64,000 nt of DNA from assembly GCF_008304605.1 (NCBI RefSeq), contig NZ_PIJY01000026.1, positions 186,001 through 250,000 on the forward strand, read 5' to 3'. Below the pieces are notes generated by a model, which saw nothing but the letters and a program-made list of their open reading frames with translations, ran no database searches and was not told the origin of the DNA. The position numbers and the translations under genes were made by a program. This document shows positions 1 through 8,796 of this stretch, one piece after another. Positions within the stretch are counted from its first letter, which is position 1. Each line of letters opens with the position of its first letter. This stretch comes from Oceanobacillus polygoni (GTDB lineage Bacteria; Bacillota; Bacilli; Bacillales; Amphibacillaceae).

Positions 1-38
1 ATTTGATTTACTAAAGAAATGTCTAATGTGCTTGCCAC
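1..38 (-). CDS. 5' end of an unidentified gene, cut by the window edge
   Basis: Twelve codons of a minus-strand reading frame run off the left edge. The proposed start is GTG at 36-38, preceded at 46-53 by GGGAGGAA, a strong ribosome binding site nine bases upstream. The translation would begin MASTLDISLVNQ. The piece is too short to assign a family. It follows the exporter gene on the same strand after a 120-bp gap. I rely on the ribosome binding site and the open frame only. Confidence 0.4.
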   Translation of the reverse strand, partial: MASTLDISLVNQ

Positions 39-116
39 CTGAAAATTCCTCCCTTTAATTATAATGTTATTTTATTATTCCTAAAATTTTATCATCTATT
101 AAGTCTATCAATCTAG

Positions 117-130
117 TACCCATATGGGTA
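117..130. promoter_or_regulatory. Perfect 14-bp palindrome, possible operator
   Basis: TACCCATATGGGTA is a perfect palindrome in the gap between the exporter stop and the partial gene at the edge. It has no loop and no T-run, so it is more likely a protein-binding site than a terminator. The protein that would bind it is unknown. Confidence 0.35.
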
Positions 131-157
131 ATCATTACACCTAGCCGTACCAAACAT

Positions 158-1090
158 TTATTTCGCTTTCACGTTATTCATAACCAACCCTTCATCAACA
201 GTTGATTTTACAGACCTTTCCTGGGATTCCGCAATTATAATGGATGCTACGACAAGAACTAATCCAATCATGTCAGCCACACGTAATGCCTCACCTAGGA
301 AAAGAATTGCACCTGCTGTTGCAACGATAGGAATCACTGCTGTTGCCATACCTGCTGTACTTGCATTAATTTTTGGTAAAGCTAAAAATGTAAAGCAATA
401 GGCAATTATCCAACCTGTCAAAGCAAAAAGTATAATCCCAAGCCATGTACCACCTTCAGTGAAAAGAGCTAGGTCGATTGTCGTTAATTCGTAAATCGCC
501 ATTGGGAACGTTTGCATTGCTCCGAATAAACATAAGCCAGCTGCTAAGGTAAATGGGGGCAATTTCACTGAAAATTTCTTCGCATAAACAAAAAATAATG
601 CTAGTGAAACTACTGCAGACAACATAAAAACAATTCCAAGTATACTGTTCTCTCCGCCACCTTGTACACCAGAAAGTTCCATAACCAAGACAGCAACGAT
701 TGCCAATCCAACAGCAAAGGATTTCTTTAAGCTTAAGCGCTCACGCAAGAGGAACAAAGATAAAATCAATACGACAGCGGGTGTTATACTTGTAATGATC
801 CCAACTGAAATAACACTTGCATACGTTAATCCATACAACTGAAAAACAGTGTAAAGTGTTACCGTAAGCAAAGCCTGCATAAACATACCAAAATAATTTT
901 TCTTACCTAACTTCGTCCACTTTGTATTTTCGGTGATTTTCGAAAAAGGAACCAAAATAATAGTGGCAATCAATATCGTTATAAAACTAAAAATAAATAC
1001 AGGAAATTGCTCCATCATAACGCCGCCTATTGGAATACTTAGTCCAATCGACATCATACTTATGACTATAAATATCAATCCTTTGCTCAA
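158..1090 (-). CDS. DMT-superfamily (EamA) transporter
   Basis: A 310-residue hydrophobic protein with about ten membrane segments arranged as two EamA repeats. It ends in a short polar tail, as drug/metabolite exporters of the RhaT/EamA type do. The substrate cannot be read from the sequence. The frame is open to an ATG at 1105, but that ATG is fused to the ribosome binding site (ATGGGAGG). The in-frame TTG at 1090 lies seven bases after GGGAGG and is the likely start. It follows the aminotransferase and deacetylase genes on the same strand, so it may export a product of that pathway, or it may be independent, since a large stem-loop separates them. Confidence 0.85.
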   Translation of the reverse strand: MSKGLIFIVISMMSIGLSIPIGGVMMEQFPVFIFSFITILIATIILVPFSKITENTKWTKLGKKNYFGMFMQALLTVTLYTVFQLYGLTYASVISVGIITSITPAVVLILSLFLLRERLSLKKSFAVGLAIVAVLVMELSGVQGGGENSILGIVFMLSAVVSLALFFVYAKKFSVKLPPFTLAAGLCLFGAMQTFPMAIYELTTIDLALFTEGGTWLGIILFALTGWIIAYCFTFLALPKINASTAGMATAVIPIVATAGAILFLGEALRVADMIGLVLVVASIIIAESQERSVKSTVDEGLVMNNVKAK

Positions 1091-1137
1091 AGGAAAACCT
1101 CCCATTTGCTTGATTTTTATTTGGAAATAACCTAGAA

Positions 1138-1205
1138 AAACTAGGGAAATAAACGTTCTTAGGAGGATTTTTTTATTTTTGATTAATCGTTTATTTTCCT
1201 AGTTT
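1138..1205 (-). terminator. Long inverted repeat between aminotransferase and exporter genes
   Basis: Two 18-bp arms (1138-1155 and 1188-1205) pair with one mismatch around a 32-base loop. On the minus strand the second arm runs into CTAGTTTTT, so it could terminate or attenuate transcription leaving the aminotransferase gene. The loop carries TCCTCC, complementary to a Shine-Dalgarno sequence, and could mask the ribosome binding site of the exporter. Both roles are inferred. Confidence 0.45.
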
Positions 1206-1234
1206 CTGTTTAATAGGATATTAATATTAAAAGC

Positions 1235-2614
1235 TTACTTTAAGCTAATTTCAAATACGGTCAAAGCTTCATCAATGATACTAAAAATTTCTTTCATTTC
1301 TTCTTCATTTACAATTAATGGAGGTGCAATGGCAACGATATTAGATCCATTCCAGTTAATAAACCTTAAGATAAGCTTACGGTCAAAGCATTCATTCACT
1401 ACTTGAAATGCTGCACCAACTTCTGGATCAAATTGTTTTTCATTTTCACGATCTTCATATAACTCAAATGCACCAAGCAAGCCTATTGCTCTTGTCTTTG
1501 TTACATGGGGATGGTTTTCTTCTAATTTCTTTAACTCTGCTTTAAATACTTCTTCCATCTTCTTCACATTTTCCAGAACGTTGTCACGCTCCAGAATTTC
1601 AAGATTTTTCAATGCTACTGCACAAGATGTCGGGTGACCACTATAAGTAAATCCATGAAATAAAACGTCGTCTGTTTCGACAAATTGATCCCGGATCTTC
1701 TCTCTCATAACAACGCCACCAAGTGGAATATATCCGCTCGTAATCCCTTTAGCAAACGTCAACATATCAGGTACAACATTCCAATTATCTATTCCAAACT
1801 GCTCTCCTGTACGTCCGAAGCCACAAATAATTTCATCGGTAATCATTAGAATTTCTTTCTCATCACAGAGATCACGAAGCGCTTGTAAATATCCTTCTGG
1901 TGGAATCATGAGGCCACCAGCTCCCATGATTGGTTCTAAAATAATTGCCGCTATATTTTCTGCTCCTTCTTGCTCCACAATACCTCTTACACTCTTATCG
2001 TAATTTTTATTATCTCTGTCACCACGTTCACATTCTAATAGATGCGGCTCAGCGTGCAGAAAGTCTGGCGCTTTAGAACTTACGATACTATTAAATTCCT
2101 TAATACCAGTAGCACTTGTGGCTCCTTGAGCTACTCCATGATAACTACGACTAAGGCTGATTATTTTTTTACGGTTTGGCTGACCCTTTTGTTTCCAGTA
2201 ATACCTCGCCAGTTTAAATGCAGTATCATTTGCTTCAGACCCGCCAGATGTGAAAAACACAACATTCAAATCCCCAGGAGTAAGCGTGGTAATCTTTTCT
2301 GCTAAGCGAATAGCAGGTTCATGTGAATAGCCATTAAAAGAAGAACTAAAGGCTAACTTAGTCATTTGTTCCTTCGCTGCTTCTCCTAATTCTTCCTGCC
2401 CGTGCCCGAGGTTTACATTCCAGAGCATGGACATCCCATCGATATATGTTCCACCGTTCACATCCTTCACTCTGACACCTTTTCCTTCCGAAACGATAAT
2501 CGGAGGACCTTGTTCGTATTGTAGTTTTGGTGGGGTCAAAGGGTGTAAGTAATGCTTTTTATCCAAGTCAGATAATTCTTTCGCAATATTCGTTAACGTT
2601 TCATTTGCCATCAT
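1235..2614 (-). CDS. Class III (PLP-dependent) aminotransferase
   Basis: A 459-residue fold-type I transaminase of the omega-amino acid/diamine group. Visible features are the PLP-phosphate region TSGGSEANDTAFK, the DEIICGFGRTG motif with the ring-stacking aspartate, and the Schiff-base lysine in FAKGITSGYIPLG. Family members move an amino group from an omega-amino acid, polyamine or amino alcohol to pyruvate or 2-oxoglutarate. The gene starts 45 bases after the deacetylase gene and is probably co-transcribed with it. A pathway in which an acetylated amine is first deacetylated and then transaminated fits both genes. GGAGG lies 5 or 8 bases before two adjacent ATG codons (2614 and 2611); either could be used. 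Confidence 0.9.
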   Translation of the reverse strand: MMANETLTNIAKELSDLDKKHYLHPLTPPKLQYEQGPPIIVSEGKGVRVKDVNGGTYIDGMSMLWNVNLGHGQEELGEAAKEQMTKLAFSSSFNGYSHEPAIRLAEKITTLTPGDLNVVFFTSGGSEANDTAFKLARYYWKQKGQPNRKKIISLSRSYHGVAQGATSATGIKEFNSIVSSKAPDFLHAEPHLLECERGDRDNKNYDKSVRGIVEQEGAENIAAIILEPIMGAGGLMIPPEGYLQALRDLCDEKEILMITDEIICGFGRTGEQFGIDNWNVVPDMLTFAKGITSGYIPLGGVVMREKIRDQFVETDDVLFHGFTYSGHPTSCAVALKNLEILERDNVLENVKKMEEVFKAELKKLEENHPHVTKTRAIGLLGAFELYEDRENEKQFDPEVGAAFQVVNECFDRKLILRFINWNGSNIVAIAPPLIVNEEEMKEIFSIIDEALTVFEISLK

Positions 2615-2659
2615 AAATTCCTCCAGTGTATATTGATTACTTTAAATTTTCGATCTATT

Positions 2660-3796
2660 CTAGCCGTAATGATTAACTTTAAGATTGTTCCAGTATTTGG
2701 ACTGCAGTTCTATGACTTCATCAACAGCCACTTTCTGATCATTTTTTAATATGTTTACGGGCAGTCCTTCCATTACTTCCTGATAAGGATCCGCTGTTAC
2801 TTTACTTTTTAATCCGGTTAGTGATTCAATAATTCTTAATGAACAAAATGGTACATAAGCTGCACTATATCCACCTTCATGACTTACTACCAACCGTCCT
2901 TCACAGAGGGTTTCAGCCATTCCTTTTACCAGTGATGCTATTTCACCAAAGCCTTCTGCGGTAACCATCATCCGGGCAAGTGGATCAAATACATTTGCAT
3001 CTTGACCTGCCGATACAATGATTAGCTCCGGTTTAAATTCTTCCGCTATTGGAGCAACAACTTTTTCTAAAGCATATTTATATCCAGCATTGCCGGTACC
3101 AGCTGGCAAAGGGATATTTACATTATAACCTTCTCCTTCTTGAGTCCCTGTATGTTCAATAAATCCCCTGTTAGGAGGAAAATTTAATTCCTGATGGAGG
3201 GAGATGAATAATACTTCAGGGTCATTATAGAAAATATTCTCCGTTCCGTTACCATGATGGACATCCCAATCCAAAATCATAATTCGTTTTAAACCATATT
3301 TTTCACGAGCGTAATTAGCTGCTATTGCAACATTATTAAAAAGACAAAAGCCCATACCTTGATCCTTTTCAGCATGATGTCCGGGCGGTCTTGTTAGAGC
3401 ATATACATTTTGTACTTCTCCTTTCATCACTGAATCGACTCCAGCCATAGTACCTCCTGCTGATAGAAGGGCTATTTCATAAGATCCCCTGCCAACAAGT
3501 GCAGCTAATCCTGCATCCCCACCGTTTGCATCACTTAAGTTTTTTACTTTTTCTACATAGGAAGGTTCGTGAATCTTTTCTATTTCTTCTCTATCAGCTG
3601 CTTTTGGTTTGATTATTTGCAGATTCTCGATAAATTCACTTCTTTCCAAAAGGTTTTTAATTCTTCTTTTACTTTTAGGACTCTCCCCGTGTTCGTCAGC
3701 TTCAATCCATCCTCCTGGCGGCAAACTCAATGCACCGTTTCCAGTATCGTGCCAGAAATAACTTTCATGGGAGATAAACCCTGTTTTTCTCTCCAA
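2660..3796 (-). CDS. Histone deacetylase-family / acetylpolyamine amidohydrolase
   Basis: A 378-residue zinc amidohydrolase of the arginase/deacetylase fold. The catalytic histidine pair (RPPGHHAE), the zinc ligands in LDWDVHHGNG and the later aspartate in SAGQDANVFDPL are all present, as is the transition-state tyrosine in HEGGY. Bacterial members hydrolyse N-acetyl groups from polyamines or similar small amides. It is the first gene of the unit with the aminotransferase. The start is TTG, placed seven bases after AAGGAG. Upstream lie a perfect cre site, two TetR-type operators and a good sigma-A promoter, so the unit should respond both to glucose and to the neighbouring TetR protein. Confidence 0.88.
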   Translation of the reverse strand: MERKTGFISHESYFWHDTGNGALSLPPGGWIEADEHGESPKSKRRIKNLLERSEFIENLQIIKPKAADREEIEKIHEPSYVEKVKNLSDANGGDAGLAALVGRGSYEIALLSAGGTMAGVDSVMKGEVQNVYALTRPPGHHAEKDQGMGFCLFNNVAIAANYAREKYGLKRIMILDWDVHHGNGTENIFYNDPEVLFISLHQELNFPPNRGFIEHTGTQEGEGYNVNIPLPAGTGNAGYKYALEKVVAPIAEEFKPELIIVSAGQDANVFDPLARMMVTAEGFGEIASLVKGMAETLCEGRLVVSHEGGYSAAYVPFCSLRIIESLTGLKSKVTADPYQEVMEGLPVNILKNDQKVAVDEVIELQSKYWNNLKVNHYG

Positions 3797-3851
3797 ATAA
3801 ACACTCCTTCCATATAGGCTGTTTTACTTGAACAAGTTGATGTCCACTGTT

Positions 3852-3865
3852 TGATAGCGTTTACA
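3852..3865 (-). promoter_or_regulatory. cre site (CcpA) upstream of the deacetylase operon
   Basis: On the minus strand the sequence is TGTAAACGCTATCA, matching the consensus TGWAARCGYTWNCW at all 14 positions. It lies about 56 bases upstream of the deacetylase start and downstream of the promoter, the usual place for roadblock carbon catabolite repression. Confidence 0.75.
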
Positions 3866-3963
3866 TTTAAATCAAAAATCATTAAATTATCTACTTATTC
3901 AATTCACTCCTTTCAACTCTTTCTTATAAAATAATCATTCAAGGTGTTATTCAGACAAAACTT

Positions 3964-3975
3964 ACGAACGGTCGT
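3964..3975. promoter_or_regulatory. TetR-type operator, distal copy
   Basis: ACGAACGGTCGT, within TTACGAACGGTCGTCAG, is a near-palindrome of the ACGANCGNTCGT type. It shares its pattern with the perfect site at 4021-4032, 57 bp away, between the regulator gene and the deacetylase gene. Confidence 0.6.
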
Positions 3976-4020
3976 CAGTTTTCGTTTAAAACTATAAAGA
4001 GAACCCCTTTTAATAACCTT

Positions 4021-4032
4021 ACGATCGATCGT
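4021..4032. promoter_or_regulatory. TetR-type operator overlapping the transcription start
   Basis: ACGATCGATCGT is a perfect 12-bp palindrome, and the flanking TTA/TTAG extends the symmetry. It begins eight bases downstream of the -10 box of the deacetylase promoter, so a bound repressor would cover the transcription start. The TetR gene next door is the obvious candidate. Confidence 0.7.
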
Positions 4033-4039
4033 TAGTTGT

Positions 4040-4068
4040 ACTATACAATAATTACTGAATATTTTCAA
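4040..4068 (-). promoter_or_regulatory. Sigma-A promoter of the deacetylase-aminotransferase unit
   Basis: Reading the minus strand, TTGAAA (4063-4068) and TATAGT (4040-4045) are separated by exactly 17 bases. The palindromic operator follows immediately. Confidence 0.7.
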
Positions 4069-4086
4069 GTATAAAAATACTTTTTT

Positions 4087-4665
4087 TCAACTTTTTATTC
4101 CACGCCAATAAATTTCCCAAGTTACCTGAAATCTCTTTTGGAAATTGGTAACATTCACATAAACTAATTCAACCAATAATCCATCAAAGATTGCTAGATA
4201 GGCAATTTTAGCTTCTTCTGCAGTAGCAGTTATACTTTCTTCATGATAAATAAATACTTGTTCGATATGTTTTTCCAACTCGCTATAATATTCCAATGCA
4301 GTAGTAATAATAATTTCCTGTAACGCACTGGGGGGAGTAAACATCATTCGTAATAGAAATTTAACATTATCTTCTTTATTGGATGTAAACCGTTTTTCCA
4401 TTTGAATAATAAAATTATACAACACATCATCCAGTGGTTTACTGTTATATTGATCAAAATAATCATTTAAAAAAGCAATTTCTTCCCTAACTACCTCACT
4501 CATAATTTCCAAAAATAATTCTTCTTTATTTTTAAAGTGAGAGTAAATGGATTGCTTTTTTATCCCTACTCTCCCTGCTATGTCAGACAGTGATGTTGCA
4601 GTGTACCCTTTTTCAACAAACAGACTTAACGCATTTTTTTTTATTTTTGTTATTGTACTTATCAT
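4087..4665 (-). CDS. TetR/AcrR-family transcriptional regulator
   Basis: A 192-residue repressor. The N-terminal helix-turn-helix is clear (ATSLSDIAGRVGIKKQSIYSHFKNKEELF, about residues 22-50, spaced as in TetR proteins). The C-terminal ligand domain resembles no family I can name. A longer frame exists to 4707, but the AGGGGGAT ribosome binding site sits just before the ATG at 4665. It is encoded upstream of, and on the same strand as, the deacetylase operon. Two TetR-like palindromes lie between them, so it most likely represses that operon. The inducer is unknown. Confidence 0.88.
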   Translation of the reverse strand: MISTITKIKKNALSLFVEKGYTATSLSDIAGRVGIKKQSIYSHFKNKEELFLEIMSEVVREEIAFLNDYFDQYNSKPLDDVLYNFIIQMEKRFTSNKEDNVKFLLRMMFTPPSALQEIIITTALEYYSELEKHIEQVFIYHEESITATAEEAKIAYLAIFDGLLVELVYVNVTNFQKRFQVTWEIYWRGIKS

Positions 4666-4802
4666 GTTTATCCCCCTGTTGCAATCTCTTAAATTGATTT
4701 CTGTCAACTTTTCAATTGGTATGCTTTAATTAGATAATAGAAGAATACATATAAAAAAACAACTTTTCTGAACATTAATCCATAATATTTTATTAGTGTT
4801 CT

Positions 4803-4830
4803 TACAAAAAGGCCTTTACAATAAAGGCCT
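4803..4830 (-). terminator. Intrinsic terminator of the branched-chain keto acid operon
   Basis: On the minus strand an 8-bp stem (AGGCCTTT / AAAGGCCT, loop ATTGT) is followed by TTTTTGT. It lies some 220 bases downstream of the nhaC stop and upstream of the TetR gene. Confidence 0.8.
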
Positions 4831-4989
4831 AAACCAAAAGAAGAAGCAAATGATTCATTCATACTCATTCCTATCTATTTAATCTGTCTCATTTGTAATG
4901 TCCCTAAATTAGATATAGTTTCAGGAATAAGATAGGGGAAAACTCTACCGATTTAAAAGAGTGCTGGTAAATTTTAAGTGTATTGTAGA

Positions 4990-5017
4990 GACGGGAGGTA
5001 GCAGAACTTCTCCCGTC
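4990..5017 (-). repeat. GC-rich stem-loop just after the nhaC stop
   Basis: GACGGGAG and CTCCCGTC form an 8-bp stem with a 12-base loop, 30 bases past the nhaC stop. No T-run follows on either strand, so it may protect the mRNA 3' end rather than terminate. Confidence 0.5.
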
Positions 5018-5046
5018 AAGTTATTTAATTACCTTCCTGAAACCTA

Positions 5047-6483
5047 TTAACCCATCTTACTCTTTTCAACAGATTCAAGCTGAACAGGATCTACTACAGC
5101 AGCTTCCGTATAGGTCAGCGTTTTCCCAGTAATTCCAAAAATAATCGTCAGAATTGGGCATAACAAGCAAAAGAAAGCAAATGGCACATACGCTAGAGTC
5201 GGTACACCTAAAACACTTGTTATAAAAACACCGCACACACTCCATGGAACAAGTGGGTTTACTACCGTACCGGCATCCTCTGCCACTCTTGCTAAGTTCT
5301 TATTTGCAAGACCGAGTTTCTGGTATTGTGGCTGGAATGTTTCTGTGGTTAAAAGAATGGATAGATATTGTTCCCCAACTAGCAAGTTAACTCCAATCGC
5401 ATTTAGCGCGGAGCCGGTAATTACTGACTTAACGGATCGTAACATTCTTTCCACAGATTCAAATAGCCTTGGGACGATCCCTAATGTAAACAGTAACCCT
5501 CCCATTCCCAATGCAAGTAAAATAATCGCAATCGTAAAAAACATGCTTTCCATTCCGCCCCGTGTCAGCAAGGAATCGATTTGTTCAATACCTGTCTCTG
5601 AGACGTAGCCTCCATATAAGATTCCAAGTAGGCCACCAATTGAAGGAACCGTATGGAAAATCGAGACAAGGATAGCACTAATCGTACCAGCTGTGAGCGA
5701 TAATAATGCAGGTGCCTTAAAGATAGAAAAAATAACTAAGACAGCAAGTGGAATGACCGCATTATACCAGTGAATCAGCCCTGTATCCAAAAGCCCTTGC
5801 TGATATAACTCCATTTCACTGAAGTTCGCAGTTGAAATACTCGGTGATATAATTCCAAAAATAACCAATCCAATCAGGAATGCAGGAACTGTTGTCCACA
5901 TCATATTTCGTATATGCTCAAACAAATCGACCTTCAGAATACTGGAAGCCATGTTCGTTGTATCCGAAATTGGAGACATTTTATCACCGAAAAATGCACC
6001 AGATACAATTGCTCCAGCTGTGATTGCCAGTGAAATATCAAGAGCCTGGGATATCCCGATAAAAGCTAATCCGACTGTTGCCACCGTTGTTAAGGAACTA
6101 CCTACACAAATTCCAACGACAGAGGTTACGATTAAAACAATCGCATAATAAAAACTTGGTGTCACTAATTCAAAACCAGCATAAATCAAAGTCGGAATGG
6201 TTCCACTATAAATCCAGGCAGCGATTAAAATACCGATCATAAAGAAGAGAAAGACGGCCCCCATTCCAGATGTAGCACCTTCTGAAAAACCTTCCTGCAA
6301 TTTTTCATAAGGGATCTTTTTAATGATTCCATAAATGATTAACAATAATAATGAAATCGTTAAAGGTATATGGGGTGGAGCTTCAAAATAGATAATACTG
6401 ACACTGATAATAGCGATGATAGCTGAGATTACAAGGATAGCCTCAGACAAAGACGGCATTTGCTCAGGTTTAATTCGAAACAT
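5047..6483 (-). CDS. nhaC: NhaC-family Na+/H+ antiporter
   Basis: A 478-residue membrane protein with about 12 hydrophobic segments and the NhaC-type core (GAIVSGAFFGDKMSPISDTTNMASS, shown here only as a family hallmark with conserved acidic and serine/threonine residues). Members exchange Na+ for H+, and some carry organic acids against sodium or malate. It is the last gene of the leucine dehydrogenase/E1/E2 operon, 30 bases after E2, with AAGGAG before the ATG. Its position suggests it either handles the ion load of amino acid catabolism or exchanges a branched-chain acid; the sequence cannot decide. Confidence 0.88.
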   Translation of the reverse strand: MFRIKPEQMPSLSEAILVISAIIAIISVSIIYFEAPPHIPLTISLLLLIIYGIIKKIPYEKLQEGFSEGATSGMGAVFLFFMIGILIAAWIYSGTIPTLIYAGFELVTPSFYYAIVLIVTSVVGICVGSSLTTVATVGLAFIGISQALDISLAITAGAIVSGAFFGDKMSPISDTTNMASSILKVDLFEHIRNMMWTTVPAFLIGLVIFGIISPSISTANFSEMELYQQGLLDTGLIHWYNAVIPLAVLVIFSIFKAPALLSLTAGTISAILVSIFHTVPSIGGLLGILYGGYVSETGIEQIDSLLTRGGMESMFFTIAIILLALGMGGLLFTLGIVPRLFESVERMLRSVKSVITGSALNAIGVNLLVGEQYLSILLTTETFQPQYQKLGLANKNLARVAEDAGTVVNPLVPWSVCGVFITSVLGVPTLAYVPFAFFCLLCPILTIIFGITGKTLTYTEAAVVDPVQLESVEKSKMG

Positions 6484-6513
6484 ATTGAATCTCCTTCAAT
6501 TTAAATTGTTAGA

Positions 6514-7785
6514 TTAACGAAGTTCTATTAAAAGTAGTTTTGGTTTTTCGAGCAATGCTTTGAACCTATTCGTAAAGGCTATTGCATTTCCTCCGTCTGT
6601 AACTCGATGGTCGAATGTTAATGTTATGTTCATCATCGATCTGATTACTATCTCGTCATTATCGTTTACAACAGGCATTTTTTTCGTTTTATGAAAAGCC
6701 ATTAATCCGACTTCTGGATAATTGATGATTGGCGTTGCACCAACACTTCCCATTGGCCCAACATTGCTGATTGTAAAGGTGCTTCCGGTCATCTCTTTCA
6801 ATGATAATGTATTTTCTTTTGCTTTCTTCATCAGTTCTTTCATTTCTTTATGAATAGCTAGGATTGACTTTTTATCCGCGTTTTTAATGACTGGAACAAT
6901 CAACCCTTCTTCCGTGTCCGTTGCAATTCCCATATGAACCCCTTTTTCTAATCTGATTTCCTCTTTTTTCTCATCAAGCTTGGCATTAAAAATTGGATAT
7001 TCTCTCAATGATATCGTCAGCGCTTTAATAAAAAATGCTACTACAGACACATCCGCATCAGGCTTAATCTCTTTTCTGAACTGTAGTAACTCGGTCATAT
7101 CAATTTCTTCCATGTGATGAACATGTGGGATCGTAAAGATGGAGGTTGTCATTTTTTTAGCAATTTGTTTGCGTCTGCCTTTAAATGGAATAATAGCTGC
7201 TTCCTCTTTCTCTTCGACTCCCTGATTCTCTGCCATCTCCTGAAAAGACTGATTTTGTAATTGTTTAACTGCAGGCATGACTTTTGTTGCTGCGCTCTCT
7301 TTGTTCTGAGCAAACTGCTGAACATCTTCTATGGTAATGCGTCCATCTTTACCAGTTCCTTCTACTAATTCAATATCCACATCCATTTCCCTAGCAACCT
7401 TCCTCGTATATGGTGCTGCTTTGATTCGCTTTGGCCCGTTTATTTTTTTCAGTTTCGTTTGTATGTTGGGATTAGCACGCTCTGCTAATTGTACAGATTG
7501 ATTGTATGCTTCTTTTTGTATTTCTGCAGACTGTGTTTTTTCCATAGATCCATCTGCTTCAATTGTCAAAATCGTAGTTCCGACTGAGATAGTTGTCCCC
7601 TCAGCAATATAAATTTCTTTTACAATCCCTTTGGCAGGTGCTGTTAATTCGGCAACCATTTTTTCTGTCTGCAATTCTACAATCGGCTGATCTTCCTCAA
7701 CGTGATCTCCTTTTTTTATAAAATAAGTCAGAATATCTCCTTCTGTCATACCTTCTCCGATATCATGTAGTTTTACTTCAACCAA
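6514..7785 (-). CDS. 2-oxo acid dehydrogenase E2 (lipoyl acyltransferase)
   Basis: A 423-residue E2 with one lipoyl domain (about residues 1-75, lipoyl-lysine in TEKM near 42), one peripheral-subunit binding domain (around AAPYTRKVAREMDVD) and a C-terminal acyltransferase domain. The catalytic motif DHRVTDGG is intact. The frame opens at GTG 7800, but that codon belongs to the ribosome binding site (GTGGAGGTGG). The TTG at 7785, eight bases after GGAGG, gives the usual MVEVKLHDIGEGMTEG opening. With leucine dehydrogenase in the same operon, the complex probably oxidises branched-chain 2-oxo acids to acyl-CoA. No E3 is in this operon. Confidence 0.92.
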   Translation of the reverse strand: MVEVKLHDIGEGMTEGDILTYFIKKGDHVEEDQPIVELQTEKMVAELTAPAKGIVKEIYIAEGTTISVGTTILTIEADGSMEKTQSAEIQKEAYNQSVQLAERANPNIQTKLKKINGPKRIKAAPYTRKVAREMDVDIELVEGTGKDGRITIEDVQQFAQNKESAATKVMPAVKQLQNQSFQEMAENQGVEEKEEAAIIPFKGRRKQIAKKMTTSIFTIPHVHHMEEIDMTELLQFRKEIKPDADVSVVAFFIKALTISLREYPIFNAKLDEKKEEIRLEKGVHMGIATDTEEGLIVPVIKNADKKSILAIHKEMKELMKKAKENTLSLKEMTGSTFTISNVGPMGSVGATPIINYPEVGLMAFHKTKKMPVVNDNDEIVIRSMMNITLTFDHRVTDGGNAIAFTNRFKALLEKPKLLLIELR

Positions 7786-7799
7786 TCGTTCCACCTCCA

Positions 7800-8795
7800 C
7801 TAAAAATTAATCACTTTATGAATTGCATCTAATACACGTGCCGGTGTCGGGATATTATGTTCTTCCAGAGCCCAAAAAGGAACATGAACATCTGCACCAG
7901 TAACACGTTCAATTGGTGATTTCATATATAAAAATGAAGTGTCATTTACAATCGAAATAATGTCATTTCCTAATCCTCCGGTTGCTGGAGCTTCATGAAC
8001 AACGACACAGCGGCCGGTTTTCTGTACAGATTCAGCGATAATAGCTTTATCAATCGGATACAACGTGCGTAAGTCAATGACATCACAGGTAATGCCTTTT
8101 TCTGCTGCTTGTTCGGCTGCCTTCATCGCGATGGGTACCATTGCTCCCCAAGCAATTACCGTTGCATCGTCCCCTTCTCGCAAATACTTCCCTTTTCCAA
8201 TTTCAATTTCATATTTTTCTTCTGGAACGTCACCTCTAACTGCACGATATAATCTTAGTGGCTCAAGAAATAGGACCGGATCCGGGTCCTCTATTGCCGA
8301 AATAAGAAGTCCTTTTGCATCGTGTGGATTAGATGGACAGACGACTTTTATCCCTGGCATATGGGTGAATAATGCTTCCATACTATCCGAATGGATTTCT
8401 GGAGCACGTACTCCTGCTCCATATGGTGCACGAATCACAAGTGGTACGGTAAAGGCACCTTTGGTACGGTAGCGCATTCTCGTCGCATGTGTCATAATTT
8501 GTTCGTATGCAGGGTAAATAAAACCTAAAAACTGAATTTCTGCTACTGGCAACAGTCCGTTTATTGCCATCCCAATTGAGGATCCGATGATTCCCGATTC
8601 ACTCAATGGTGTATCAAAAACCCTCTTTTCCCCAAACTCTTCCTGCAAGCCATCGGTTGCCCGAAAGACACCACCATTTTTCCCAACATCTTCTCCTAAT
8701 ACCACGACTTCTTCTTTTTCGTTAAGCATTGTACGCATTCCATCGGTGATAGCTTGAATAAGCGTCAATTGTTTCGTTTTCGTTATGGATATCAT
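7800..8795 (-). CDS. 2-oxo acid dehydrogenase E1 beta subunit
   Basis: A 331-residue transketolase-like E1beta with the usual N-terminal pyrimidine-binding region (VLGEDVGKNGGVFRATDG) and a C-terminal transketolase domain. The length is typical. It binds thiamine diphosphate at the interface with E1alpha and decarboxylates 2-oxo acids. The stop of E1alpha and this start are one base apart, so the two subunits are translationally linked. The alternative, a second pyruvate dehydrogenase, cannot be excluded from sequence alone; the operon context favours branched-chain substrates. Confidence 0.92.
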   Translation of the reverse strand: MISITKTKQLTLIQAITDGMRTMLNEKEEVVVLGEDVGKNGGVFRATDGLQEEFGEKRVFDTPLSESGIIGSSIGMAINGLLPVAEIQFLGFIYPAYEQIMTHATRMRYRTKGAFTVPLVIRAPYGAGVRAPEIHSDSMEALFTHMPGIKVVCPSNPHDAKGLLISAIEDPDPVLFLEPLRLYRAVRGDVPEEKYEIEIGKGKYLREGDDATVIAWGAMVPIAMKAAEQAAEKGITCDVIDLRTLYPIDKAIIAESVQKTGRCVVVHEAPATGGLGNDIISIVNDTSFLYMKSPIERVTGADVHVPFWALEEHNIPTPARVLDAIHKVINF

Positions 8796-8796
8796 C

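Larger units (their letters stand above)
4666..5046. other. Gene-free gap between nhaC and the TetR gene
   Basis: About 380 bases with no credible reading frame. It holds two stem-loops that serve the operon ending in nhaC (4803-4830 and 4990-5017), and presumably the TetR gene's promoter, which I could not place with confidence. Confidence 0.6.

Noticed and set aside
8065-8472. A 135-codon plus-strand frame inside the E1beta gene
   Set aside because: Antisense to a conserved gene; its composition is what the complement of a coding frame gives.
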